In this document: positions 10,990 through 23,627 of the stretch, in pieces | How positions within the stretch are numbered: the first letter of the stretch is position 1 | Layout of the letters: every line of letters begins with the position of its first letter | Assembly (NCBI GenBank): GCA_028641055.1 | Contig: CM054061.1 | Location: forward strand, 54,106,081 to 54,170,080 | DNA length: 64,000 nt | DNA from: Alopecurus myosuroides | Lineage: Eukaryota > Streptophyta > Magnoliopsida > Poales > Poaceae | Reading direction: 5' to 3' | Position numbers and translations under genes: made by a program | Notes under the pieces: generated by a model | What the model was told of the DNA's origin: nothing | Seen by the model: only the letters and a program-made list of their open reading frames with translations | Database searches by the model: none

Positions 10990-13357
10990 TTATCAAGTAA
11001 GTAAAGCCTAGCTATATGGCTATAAAGAAAGCGCTTTACGGGAGGCAACCCGGTTTTTTTTGTTTGGATTTTCCTAGTGTCCTCTTGCTGTCTCAATATA
11101 TTAGTTTTTTTGTTTTAATTCTGGAGTTTTCCATACAGAGTCAAGTCAAACCCATTTGGACTTATAAGTTGCTATCCTAGTGCATGAAATTTCTGTTTCA
11201 GCACGAGTCTGTTCACCGTATGATTTTACGTTTTTTATTGGTATGTAGGATTGAGCTAATTTTGTAGTATGTTCTGCAAGTTTTCGTCCTATGTAAGCAC
11301 AAACATTGTATTAATTTTTTGACGAGTCTAGCTTAGGGAAAAACGTTAGTTTTGCTGCTGTTGCTTTTCTGGACAGATTCTGCCTTCTTTTGTTTTATGC
11401 ACTCTTTGGGCTTGGGAATCGAATTTCCATGATTCTTTCAAGCAATAGAGTGAACATACAACATAATGAACCTTATTTTCTATCTACTGGAGCATTTGAT
11501 TTGGAATTTTGCACAACAAGCATGTGATTTGTTTGTCCTTGCTAATCTCACCCCACAGAAAAAGAATGGGAGAAACATGTTTTATGAAGTTTTTTTCACA
11601 GGGAATAGAGGAGCTGCGCCTCAAGACATCCAAGAATGGTGAAAGCCATAATCTTGGGGATGTGATTAACACCCCACTGGAGCTAAACTCTTTTGGTTAG
11701 CACACGTCTACTTTCTGTTTTTCTAAGCAAAGCATTTATCGTAGAGACTTGAAGCGTCTAGTTTTTATTTTTATTTTTGTTTTGATAAGACCACCACCAT
11801 CATTTTATATGAGATTGAGATACTGGAGTTTGGGGTTGTAATGTATTGGATGCTAGTATTATGACTTGGAATAGGGATGCCATGGTTGATTTAAAGAGCT
11901 ACATATGTTTGCATGATTTATAGGCTTTTTATGTGTAGAAATTTGCAATAATGTTGTCTTGAGCTATCTCTTATTCATGTCCTTGATGTTAATTTCTGGT
12001 TTATTTAGTTTGTCATGAAATGAGTAGTTCTATGGACATATGCATGCATAGTAGCTGGTCAACTATCTCCCTCTTGCTAGCCCAAAAATTTAAAAATTCC
12101 ATCAAGTAAAAACTTGTTTCCAACACTCCTTAGCCAAGTATTTTCAGTGAGTCCACCATATCTTCCCATTAGCTTCATTGATATTCCGAGTATGTTCACC
12201 ATGTTATTGTGTTATTTATTTTCTAAATTAAGATATTCACTTTATTAATTGTCATGGGTTGAACTTGGGATAGGACTCTCACGAACTTTTGAAGGCACAC
12301 TTTACTTTTTATGCATCTAATAAACATGACCCAATAATGGGAGCCACAAGTTTTGCGTTTGACAAGTGTGTGGTTGGGAGCTAGCTATAAACGTGTATCA
12401 CCGGAAAGCTTTCAACATTGCACAAAAAATTTACATTTGGTTGATATCATGTACTTTTGTTTTTGGACTCCTGCCATGCCGAAATGAAATAGAGGAATAG
12501 TAAGTTTTGATGAGTAAGTATCTATATGACTAGAGAAATGCATTGGGCCGCTAACCCAAGCCATGCTTTATCATGGTGGAAATTTACTTACAGCTTGAGT
12601 GACTCTACAACACATCCTATAATAAAATAAGAAGCTATGCATAATAGTGAAAGAAAATAAAAAGGATGATGAGTCTACTCCGTTTGTTCATCTTGTCATA
12701 GTAACATGGGCTTGTTTCCATGTCATGGGGCAAGAGGTACCTCTTTGCGGTTCTCTATGATGTCATTAATACTTATTATGATTGTACAAAGCTTATTAGG
12801 AATCTTAAGTTGAGTAATCATGGAGTAGGTTTTCACACTCACGGGGCATGAGGCTTTCAACCACCTTGTCATTCTCATTACTTCAATACTCACAATTTTA
12901 AGATGCTAGTGATAAAGGGGAAATGAGAGTCCTAGATCAATGGATACCACATTTAAATTAGTAATTTTAGTTGAATAATTTAGAGGCTAAATAAGACTTG
13001 ATCATGTTTTACCTCTACTCAATTTTCTCCAAAGTGTCCACCATATTTTCTATTATCCATTATGCTATTCTTTGACCAATATAGGATTTTATTTTTCATT
13101 TTGTGTATGCATTTGGTCCATAGTGCTTTTATTTCATTATACACTTTGTGAACTTTCATGAAGCATCTTTGCTTGCATATTTGATATTTCTTACAACATG
13201 AATTGTATATTGCTACTCATTTCTAGTATTAATCATTTGATTATATGTAGCATGAATAATCCTCCTTGATATCCCATGATTGTTTCAATATGCAAAACCC
13301 ATCTTAGTTTTATCACCTTCATACTCGAGGACGAGCATGGGTTAAGCTTGGGGATGT
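10990..13357 (+). other. Non-coding 3' internal region of element C
   Basis: No ORF of note. About 40 bp after the protease frame lies GCGCTTTACGGGAGGCAACC (11031-11050) with a potential CGGG/CCCG hairpin, followed by a T-run. The 3' end reads AAGCTTGGGGATGT immediately before the 3' LTR, which is the likely polypurine tract. This is the position where pol would lie in an autonomous relative. Confidence 0.7.
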
Positions 13358-15066
13358 TGATGCATGTAAAATGCATAGATGAATTATGCATATTTTCACA
13401 TGGTTTTCTATTACATATTGCATCATATAAGGGTATAATTCAATGTTTTATAGTATTTTGGGGTTAAATTACAAAGTCCCCCAACTTTTATGGAATTAAC
13501 CTTGCCTGTCAGAATCCCCGTTTTCTATATTTTTGACGTTTCAGGGGGCAAACTTCCGCGAAATCACCTGAAAATCTGCGGGGGTCATTTTCTTGGAAGG
13601 AGAAGACTTGCGGGCGAAGGATCCACGGGAATTGGGCAAGGAGGACCAAAAGAGGACCCTCCACGCGGCCAGATTCCTTGGCCGCATGAGAGGCCCCCTT
13701 TTGGCCCCTGTGGCCCCAATTCCTTCCATCTTCGACTTACCGACTCAGTCTTGGTCTAAAACCGACTATAAAAAGGGTCCCACGTACCCTTACGAGGGAG
13801 AGCGCCGTCGAAACACCGAAAAACCAAAACAGAGACCAGCAGTTCTAGATTGGAGGGGGAAAACTCCGGCGGGGCGCCGCCGGTGTGATCTCCTACCCCT
13901 CCAACGTCATCTCCATCGACATCTACATGAAGAGGGAGTAGTCCACCCCATGGCTATGGGTTTGTGGAAGTAGCACTTGTATCTCTCTCTCTATGTGCTT
14001 CACTAATTAGATCCGTATGAGCTGCCTCACATGATTACGGGCACCGTTGTAATTCCTATGTGGTGGATCTTTTCTATGAGTTATTGAATCTGAGATTGCA
14101 ATTGTTTCTCTTGAGTTATTTGAGTAGATGTATCTTATGTACCCCGTTCTTATTTGCTAGCTTTGATCAATCTAGTTCTTGATAGCGTGTGTGGGGTGAT
14201 GGGTGCATTAGTTGGAGTAACGGGGGGTGGCTAGTGTTGTGAAAGTGACAGAAGTTCAGCGATCCATTTAGGTTTTGTTAAACCTTTCTTAGTTACCTCA
14301 CTAGGATAAAAAGGAGTACCTTGTTACCAGGGATTTGAAGTGACACTAATCAATCTCCATGACTAGATCTAGCAAGTTCTTACTTCAACTTCATGTCACG
14401 TTGCTTAAAGCTATACTCTGGTTTTTCCTTAATTATCGAGGTGTTATGATTTATTTCGCATCTTGGTGGAGTATAAGAGGGATCAATATGACCGTAGAGA
14501 TCTCTATGCTAGGACGTGATGCCCATATGAAAGTACTCAATGTTAAACATGTTATTGTAATCTCACATGTAATTCTTTATGTCCACCGTCTACCACTTTA
14601 TTTGAGAGAATGCAAGTGTGAAACCATGAACCCCGGTCCTATTTTAATTATAAGAAAACACTCTAGTTACTTTGCTGCAACTTACTTTACTTGCACTTTA
14701 CTTTACTTGCATCTCCAATTCGAATTTACATTATCTCCATCACCACTTGCATCATTAAAATACAAAAAAATCCATTGCATATTTATTTTCTCATTTGCAT
14801 TTAGTAGTAGATTTAATTATTGCACATTTACTTTCATTTTTGCATTGCAATTTAGAAGTCTCACACCTTGTGCTTGACAACCACTTGGTGAGGTTGAGGG
14901 CACAAAATTCTCTACTTGTTTGCAGGATCCTGGAGGAAGCTTGGAAGACAACTGCTGAAATACTGGCTCCCCAAGAGTTCGATATAAACCCTCGAGTCAC
15001 CCTCGTGGGGAAGAAGGCTTGCCACTAGCTACACACTCTGCACTTGGAGTCTCAACCTAGCCATCA
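13358..15066 (+). repeat. 3' LTR of element C
   Basis: 1,709 bp. The TATA-like TATAAAAA is at 13767-13774. It retains the segment around 14277-14345 that the 5' LTR has lost. Confidence 0.88.
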
Positions 15067-15071
15067 AGCGA
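15067..15071. repeat. Target-site duplication AGCGA of element C, right copy
   Basis: It matches AGCGA at 6972-6976. Removing C and one copy restores continuity with the intact LTR of element D at 39940-39970. Confidence 0.88.
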
Positions 15072-16178
15072 CAAGTTTTACCTCAGTAAGAAACCAAGGT
15101 TGAATCGACCAGTAGGAGGAAGGAGTAACTTCTGAAGGTTGAAGCAGCTCAGATGGTAGGGCGCACTACCGGTTCAGAAGCAATGTGGAACCTACACAAC
15201 ACAATCAAATCACTTTGCTCCAACAAAGGAGTGACATTGTCAATCTCACCGGTTTGGCTGAATACAAAGAAGTTAGTCGCATGGTGTGGAAAATAGTAGG
15301 AAAGCACTACGAAAGCAGTAGTAACAGTATGAAAGCAGTATGAACCCACTATCGAGCATAAATACTCCCTCTTGGAGTTACTAGCATCTACTTGGCCAGA
15401 GCATCTACTAATAACAGAGAGCATGCAAGATCATAAATAACATAAGCATGAAGATAACATGATAGATTGATAATCAGAAGACATAGCATTCAACATTCAT
15501 CAGATCCCAGCAAACACAACATGTAACATTACATAAAGATGATCTCGATCATGTGAGGCAGCTCACGAGATCTAAACATGAGGTACAAAGTGGAGATAAC
15601 AACCATCTAGCTACTTCTATGGACCCATAGTCCAGGGATGAACTACTCACGCATCACTTCGGAGGAGGGCTTGGTGGTGTAGACCCCTCCGGTGATGAAT
15701 TCCCCTCCCGGCACGGTGCCGAGGAGAGCTCCAAAACTCTCCCAATCTCGGGATGACGGCGGCCTCGAGTGTTTTTTGGGACGAAGTGGTATATCTTTGG
15801 GGTTTACGTCTCGGGGGTTATAAATAGGCGAAAGGGCAAAGGTGGTGGAGGCTTGGGGGGCCCACACCACCCCATGGCGCGGCCAGGGGAGCGCCGCCCT
15901 ATGGTGTGGTCCCCCTGTGGCCCCCCTCTGGGTCTCTTCGGGACTCCATGGAACCTTTGGGAATTCTAGGACCTCCGTACTTTGAATTTTCCAATTCCGA
16001 GAATATTTCCAGAACAACTTTTCTGAAACTAAAAACAGTAGAAAACAGGGAACTGGCTCTGTGGCATCTTGTCAATAGGTTAGTCCGGAAAATCGATAAA
16101 AATGACATAAAGTGAATAGCAAACATGTGGGAAACAACATGGAACATCAGAAATTAAGGATACATTTATGACGTATCA
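15072..16178 (-). repeat. 3' LTR of element D, main part
   Basis: It continues the LTR begun at 6916-6976 and ends GACGTATCA at 16178. Aligned with the 5' LTR (39889-41154) it shows a deletion of about 430 bp near 15341. The promoter-like region reads TTATAAATAGGCG in plus orientation near 15820, equivalent to GTATAAATAGGCG at 41116. Confidence 0.75.
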
Positions 16179-18424
16179 ACATCCCTTAGCTTACTTCCTA
16201 CTCGTCATCGAGTAGGTAAACGATAAAAACACATAATTTCTGAGGTGACATTCTACCAACATAAACTTGATCATCAATCAATAATGTAAAAGCATTAGTA
16301 ATCTGAGATCATAGAACTTAAACACGAGCATGATAAATAGAATTTTAATAATAAAGCATAGAATTCACCTTGCATCATGAGAAGTAACACAAATAAAAGA
16401 TCATGAATAACAATGCAACGAAAGATATACATTTGTTTCAAGTATAGAGAAAACATGGCAAAGTGATATTTCGCTAGTCCTTAAGAGTGGGGCAAAACAT
16501 AAATGCCAGGACACCTTCAAAGTTCATGAGGAAGACTAGAACAAATAATTAGAGAAGAAGCAATAACACATCATGAATAAATTAATAATGTTTCTGGGAC
16601 AAATGCACATAAACTCAGAATGGGAACTATGCTCTCTCAACTGTGCAAAATTACAAGATGGAGACTCAACATAAAAGTAAAAGAAAGGCCCTTCGTAGAG
16701 GGAAGCATGGATCACTCATGTGCTAGAGCTTTTATTTTTTTAAACAGAGGTATAAAATGTTTGACACTCCTCCCATCCATCTTACACCAACCATGGCTAA
16801 CCGAATCCTCGGGTTCCTGCCAAAAATCACATACCGTGGAGGAGTGTCTATTTTTAGGGAGGTGTATGCTAATGTCAACGAATGGTAACAGAAAATACAG
16901 TAAGTCACAAGCCAACTATACTTCAAAAGAGCGGCTCCCATATGAAGGACGCAACTGGTGTAGAAGGTCATCCCTCTTTCTCTTTTGTTTACACAATTAT
17001 GCTTTGACTCATAAATCAGGGGAAAAAATGGTGAAGAGAATTTGTTTGTATTAATTTGGGGTTGGGCACCCCGCTGCCAGCTCTTCTATCAATTGCATAA
17101 GCGGATGAAGCCACTAGTCCAGGGTGTGAAATCCAATCAACAAGTGAGATAAATATTCTCTATTTACGTCCTCATGAGCAAAAACATGAACACAAAACAT
17201 GAGTAAATTTGAAAGTTTTAAAGGTAGCACATGAGAAATTTACTTGGAGTGGCCGTTAGTTACCACATATAGATAGGTATGGTGGACACATTTGGCATAC
17301 TTTGGTTTTTGAGAGTTGGATGCACGAGTAGAGCTCATACTCAGTACAGGTGGAGGCTAGCAAAAGACTAGGAGCGACAACTCAAGAGAGCACAAGAGCC
17401 ATAATCATGCATAGCGACATAAACATCATTAATCAAAGCATAAGTGGTACCACAAGTTCAAAACTAAATTATAATGGAGGCTATTAGTGACTGATTCATA
17501 GTAATAAACATGATGTGAGCATGCGCCAAGTCAACCAAATAAAACATTCAATGGAGAACACCACAAATTTATGCTTCAATATGACAAGAACAACTCTTGA
17601 TTATTTCAATGGAACATTAAACACTCTCAGCTATTTGAGACAAATCATTCTACTCAATAACCACTAAGATTTAGAATTAAAATAACATCTAGCATGATAT
17701 GAAAAAGTCAAGCCATAGTCTATACAAGCTTCTACTTGCACCGTTTTAAATTCTACCTCAAGCAGCAGTTTCTTTTCCCAACAAGCACCATACAAAACAT
17801 GCTTTAACAAAAACTCTCTATATTCTACAGCAAAAAAAATGAGAGTACTCACATAACACTACTAAAACTAACAGCTCTGAACAAGAGATGCAATGTAAAC
17901 AAGAGCTAAGCATGAATTTTTGCCGTAACTAGAAGGAAAACTAAGAATACTAGCATAGCAAGTATTCAAACCAAAAAGCGGAGCGTGTCTCTCTCCCAAA
18001 CAAGGAATGCTAGGGTCCAACTGTATTATTTCATCAAGTAAAACAAAAGAAAACAAAAGAAAACTAAACAGACGCTCCAAGTAAACTTCATATGATGTGA
18101 CCGAATAAAAATATAGTTTCACTAGTAGTGACCTAATATATTGTTGATGAAGATGGGGATGCCTTGGGCATCCCCAAGCTTAGATGCTTGAGTCTTCTTA
18201 AAGTATGCTTGGATGAACCACGGGGGCATCCTCAATATTTGACCTTGCACTCTTCTTGATCACATATATCACCCTCTTCTCTTGACCCTTGAAAACTTCC
18301 TTCACACCACACTCAAAGAGTAATTCACATTAGAGGGTTAGCGCAACAATCCAAAATCCATGGGTTCTATATGGCACAAGTGTTATTGATACTTTTAAAC
18401 ATTACCTACATCCACTCATGTTTC
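16179..18424 (-). other. 3' internal region of element D, no recognisable genes
   Basis: AT-rich sequence with only short open frames, none resembling a transposon protein. It begins (minus-strand 3' end) with a purine-rich stretch abutting the LTR, read as GGAAGTAAGCTAAGGGATGT on the minus strand, a plausible polypurine tract. At 18155-18175 it carries GGGGATGCC-TTG-GGCATCCCC, a nine-pair hairpin next to an AAGCTT like the one preceding element C's 3' LTR. Confidence 0.6.
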
Positions 18425-18950
18425 GTGAATGTAGCGACTTACCTTTTGATAAAGGTAGAACACCTGTGTATCCTGCTATTCCCGGGATCTCTGATAGCAT
18501 ACACATGAAAAAAATGAAATATACATTGCATTAGCATAATTCTGCATCGTTGATCCAGTGGATATGAAATAAAATAGTCTTACAAATGGAATAGTCCACA
18601 TGGACTAGCCCAAATAACCAGGTTTCAAAGTAAACACATCGGAAACAAATCTTCAATGAGCCTTCTTCACTTCATGCGCCACAGGCAGAACATGTTGGCG
18701 ATAGACTCGAGATCCTAAACAAAATCCTCACTCGTCTTCAGATTCATCTGCACGTTGGAATATGCAGCCCCCACGGGGAGGAAGTCAATACAAACAATGT
18801 ACTAGCAAGTGACACTTGTATGGTGGCAGTTTTGAGGAATAACTAGCTACATGATATTTGGTTGGTGGAGTCTGGGCTATTTGCATAAATCCAGTTTTGT
18901 CCTATAATTGATAAATCATTTTAATAAAAAAATGAAGACTTTGGTACAAC

Positions 18951-19170
18951 CATCATGGCTAAATCCACCATGAAGGTTGACAGTTCATCATGGCTAAATC
19001 CACCATGAAGTTTGATAAATCATCATGGCTAAACCCACCATGAAGTTTGAAAATCGTCGTGGCTAAATCCACCACGAAGTTTGAAAATCGTCATGGCTAA
19101 ATCCACCATGAAGTTTGGTAAATCATCATGGCTAAATCCACCATGAGGTTTGATTGTGGCATAATGGATA
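18951..19170. repeat. Tandem repeat, 34-36 bp unit, six copies, hairpin-forming
   Basis: The unit core is TCATGGCTAAATCCACCATGA, where TCATGG and CCATGA can pair as a six-base stem. Copies start near 18951, 18987, 19021, 19055, 19089 and 19124, and a diverged unit follows near 19160. In the copy at 19057-19077 both arms have changed together to TCGTGG and CCACGA, keeping the pairing. An isolated further copy occurs near 19600. Confidence 0.85.
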
Positions 19171-22013
19171 AATCCACCATGTGCCCTAAAAGGGGGTTCC
19201 ACCATGTTTTATTTCATTCAGAAAAGATGAGGAGATCCTTCGGCACCAACTCTGTCTAGCTGCTCAACTGGCCCATAACCGGGGACACGGCTAAGATCTT
19301 AGTTTTTAAACTCTGTAGAGGTTGTACACTTTCACCTTGAGACTCATCCTCCCCGAGGGAAGAATGAGACAAGATCTTTGGGAAGAGGGATTCAACCATA
19401 CCAGTATTGACTCGTTGCTCCTAAAAGTCTACCACCCCTTGTCAATACAACAGGAGGAACCCCAACAACTTACTTAATCTTGGCAGAGCCCATATTACCT
19501 CAAGGCTGCACTATAAGCTAACTACACAGGGAAGACCTACAAATCTCTTTAATCCTGGGTGGCAATCCACAAGTGCATCCTCAGGTGATAACCACCACAT
19601 CCATGGCTAAATCCACCATGAACATGGCCCTGAGTAGCCACTCAACATAATTCATTCATACCAATCCACCAAGGTATTTCATTGGGTTGTTACTTTTAAA
19701 TTTTCAAATCATCACAACCCAACAAGTAATGGAAATAGTTGTGATAGCATTCTAGTATTGCTAAACTAGTACCTAGCAGGGGTTTCACGTTGGCTACACA
19801 CTACTAGGTTTTCTGAGCATAGCATACTTGGAAAATAATTGAAAACACCTAAGATGCATACTACTGAAAAATCTAATGCAATGTAAAAAGTGGGACATGA
19901 GCATCACTTTCCTTATGGAAGTTGGTATAGAAACACTCTCTTTACAAATAGAACGTTGCTCTCCGTACAATCTAAACAATACAAATAAATAACAATAAAC
20001 AAGCAATTCACAAACATACAAACAAATACAACAAAATACAATACAGAAGCATAACAAGTTATTCAACTTGATTGGTGTTAACATGGACAAGGTTTTGACA
20101 CATAATTCAATATACAAAAAGAATTATGATCAGATGGTTATTGTTTGGTCTTTTATGGACAAGTTCAAGTTTACTAGAATAATTCAATTTATGAAAAGGA
20201 ATTATAGTGGTTTGAGTTAGGTTTAACACATAATTCAATGTGCAAAAGAACTAAGTGATTTGGTCATGGGGTTTACCATTGGTCGTTAAGGGTTGTCAAG
20301 GAATATCACTTCACTCAATATACAAAATAAGTGGTTGTGATATGGTCTAGGGTTTTAGAAAACAAATCCATGATCAACATGATTCATTTCATGGGTTTGG
20401 TTTAGTAGGCTTGTAGCAATTTACAATATGGCTTGTAAATTTATAAGAGGTATTGGGCTTTGGATTTATGGTTCAAAAGTTATTTTCCACATGGTTAACA
20501 TGACATGGGTGTTGGTTTTGATCAGAATGATCACACCACAATTTTCCTAAAGGGGGTTTCCATCAAACAACACTTAATTTATAATGGCTTATTACTATGG
20601 ATGGTTTATATGCCAGAGATTACATGTAATGGGTTCTCTGGTCACAAATAAGTTGGGTACTTGTTTCTCTGGTCTAAGGTTACTAAATGGAACAATTTTC
20701 CAGAAGAAAACTAATTAAGATTATTTATAGAATTAAAACTAGGTGCAAAATACTCAAATGGTCATTTAAATTGTAATCTCCATTTTAATTGGTTCAATTA
20801 TTATTTTGGGACAGACGGTATGAAAGTAAACATCTCAAGGATTCCAAACATGTTTTATTTGCAATTTTTGGATTTGTAGAATTTAAAATATGCCAATATT
20901 CATTAAACAAGCATATTTAAATTTGTACCAATTTAAATTTGTCAAATTTGAATCTGGACAGTGCCAAAAGTTTCTACATGTTGTGCTGATTCCAAAAATT
21001 CCAAGTTTGCTAAATTTGGCTAAGTGGATCAAATGTTATGAAGGATCCAAGTTCTAGGGGCTTTTCTGCAAAACTGCATTTGATTTTCTATTCGAAAAAA
21101 AAACAGCTGGAATTACGTGGCTGGCTGTGATTGGCTGGCTCCGCTGACTGGGCGTATACGTGGCATGCTAACGGGGTAGTGCTGACTGGGTTTAAATGAT
21201 TGGACCACGGACGTTGGATCTAGATCCAACGGGTGCTTACCCTTTCGGCCAATAGATCTAATCTGGGCCTTTCATTTTGCATCGTACGGTAGGAAGAGAG
21301 GGAGGGGGCTCACCGGAGGGAATCCCGCCGGTAATGGCTAAGCGGCGGCCGGCGCTGCTCGGGAAAACATGGTGGCGGTGTTGCAGGTGGTCTTGTACTT
21401 GGAGGAGGACACGACGTGGCGCCGCTCGCGATTTCAGAGACGATGGTGGCGACGGTTGGCTTGCTCGCTTCCGGGAACGGCTGAGCGCTGCAGACGGAGT
21501 TGCGCGGGGCTCCGGCGAGGCACAGAAGACCACAACGCGGCCGTGTCGTGGCAAGAAAAGAAACGACATAAGGTTAGGACGACGCGCGGGGTCACGGCGA
21601 GTCTAAATATTTCACAATGGGGCGGGGATCTCACCGTGGCGAGCGGGAACAGAAGAAGGCGGCATCGGCCGTATGTATCTCCGATGAGAAATCTGTAGGG
21701 CCTCGAGGCGATACAGAGGTGGGAAACAGGAGGAAAGGGAGAGGGGATGCGGGGCACGAAAACGTGGGGTTCGGAAGAGAGGAGAGCCGCGAGGAGGTGG
21801 TGCGCGTGCTCGGTGCGGAGCGGTTGGAGGTTGACGATGCAACGTCATCGTTGACGTCAGCTGGGCCCGTTGGTCAGAGAGAGAGGGAGTGCGACTGCGC
21901 CGCTGCGGTACTGGGCCGCTGCTGGGTTTCTTTGCGTTGTGCGCGTGCGAGCGGTAGAAAGGGGGAGGGAATGGGCCGGCCTGTTGCTAGGCTGGCTCGC
22001 CTCTTTTTTTTTT

Positions 22014-22018
22014 GTTCT
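22014..22018. repeat. Target-site duplication GTTCT of element T, left copy
   Basis: Exact match to 37314-37318 on the other side of the element. Confidence 0.92.
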
Positions 22019-22939
22019 TGTCGTGGTGGTGTCACGGCAGATGCCATGGGATGGCTAAAGATGTGGGGACGATGGACGCTGGAGGTGTCCGGGGAGGGAT
22101 CACGCGACGAGTAGCCGCGTGAGGTGAGATCCACACAACACAAACAACACGATGTACCCAGGTTCAGGGCCCTCGTGAGGAGGTAAAACCCCTACTCCTG
22201 CCTTTCTCTATGTATTACGATGTCTCTCCGAGTAGGTACAATACAAATGATATCGCTACCGAGTAGCCCCTTGCCCCTCTCCGAGTAGAGCTAGGTCAAG
22301 GACTTAGGGTTTCTAGGGTTTCCAGGGAGCGACCGTTAGCATCTATGGGAGCATGTGTGAGCGTGCCCCGCGCAGGAGGCGGCTGGGCACCTTATATACC
22401 TGGTGCCCAGCCGGATACGTCCAAATCCTAGACAAGTGTCGACATAGTGTGCACACTGTCCTTTCTCCGAGTACCCGCTGACAGCTTTGGTCGTTGGTCT
22501 TGGCTGCTTCTGTAAAGTCGTTGGGCAAAACTAGGGGACAGACTGGTATCACTGTACCTAGTCACAGAGTAGGCCCCCCTTATCCTGCCACCGACTGCTT
22601 CCATGCTGTCACTGTCAGGCAGGCCGTCCCCACGTGAACAGTAGTTCGAATGCTGCCAAGTACGGACCCAGGATACGCGGGATCTGTGTCAGAACGGCTC
22701 CTTTGACTTCCTGCCCGAGTAGTTTCCCGCCAAATGTTCCCGCCAATTGTACTCGGGCCAAACCTTCTACTCGACATGGTAAAAACTGATTGATATCTCC
22801 TTTTGGCCATCTTGAGGTGAGACCGAGTAGCAGTCGACCGGGTAGCGAGTACCCGGTAGTCGGCTACTCGACCAAACCTCTCTTCTGTAAGCGGCCTTTA
22901 CCACCTGCCTTTACCCTACTCGGGGGTAACCCCCCGACA
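22019..22939 (-). repeat. 3' LTR of element T
   Basis: 921 bp, ends TGTCGTGG...CCGACA in plus orientation. It is the same as the 5' LTR apart from one base missing in GGGATCTGTGTC (near 22683). Confidence 0.92.
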
Positions 22940-23627
22940 GCAGTCCCCGAAGCTGGTTGAGTCTTGCGAACTTGTTCACTAGGCTCTGCCAGCTTAAAAT
23001 CAGCCTTCGCATCTCAGCCATCGAACCTCAAGATGCCGAGTAGGTCCTCCGAGTAGCTATCCGGAAAGTATCTTGAGTCTCCTCTTTCCGAGTAGCACTT
23101 GCTTTCTACTCTGTAACCGAGTAAAAAGACTTAGCGAAATTTCGCAAGCTGAGCCTCTGCAGCGCAGAGCAACATCCAGCCCCTCACGCAGGCACTGCCC
23201 ACGTGTCAAGCATCCACGACCTCGTCGTTTGGTTGCCCAGGACACGACGCCACGTGTCCAGTTTTCACGCTGTGGGCCCACCGGCCGTCATGTCCCATCA
23301 CGCGCAATTACTGGCCACGATCTGATGGTGGGATCCAATGCGGCCGTTACGCGCGCAACCCACGCTTGTGTGCGTTTCTAGCCGGCCACAGGACCCACCA
23401 CACGCCGCAGTCGATCCCACTACCGCGGTGGTAACGGTAACACCGCGAGGGAGATATAAATACCCCCGCGGTAACTTCCTTTTCTTCTTCCCTGCTCTTT
23501 TCCCCTTCTGCCTCTTGTCCTTCTTCTCCACCGAGCCCTCCGCCGCCGCGCAAGCTTCCGCGCCGCCGTGGACTCACTCCACCGAGCACCTCCACTCGAG
23601 AATCATCCACTCCTCCCACTCGCGACG
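22940..23627 (+). promoter_or_regulatory. Promoter and leader region of the antisense gene in element T
   Basis: GAGATATAAATACC near 23451 is a good TATA box about 175 bp upstream of the ATG at 23628. C+T-rich leader sequence (TTCTTCTTCC, CCTTCTTCTCC) follows the TATA, as is common in grass 5' leaders. Several CCGAGTAG motifs precede it. The stretch next to 22939 would also hold T's polypurine tract on the minus strand (GGGGACTGC beside the LTR), which is weak. Confidence 0.6.

Larger units (their letters stand above)
6977..15066 (+). mobile_element. Element C: Athila-like gypsy element with gag and protease only
   Basis: The LTRs are 6977-8623 and 13358-15066, both starting TGATGCATGTAAAATGCA and ending CTAGCCATCA. 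The target duplication is AGCGA (6972-6976 and 15067-15071), and the sequence on both sides joins into D's LTR as seen intact at 39930-39970. Internal order is primer site, gag, protease, then about 2.3 kb without coding sequence up to the 3' LTR. Reverse transcriptase, RNase H and integrase are absent, so it depended on a partner element. The LTRs differ at more than twenty positions in their first 800 bp by eye, much older than T or R. Confidence 0.88.

Noticed and set aside
21258..22143. Several open frames of 60-165 codons on both strands in the GC-rich block
   Set aside because: They overlap in many frames, have no recognisable domain and lie within solo LTR E and the start of T's LTR. 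High GC explains the open frames.
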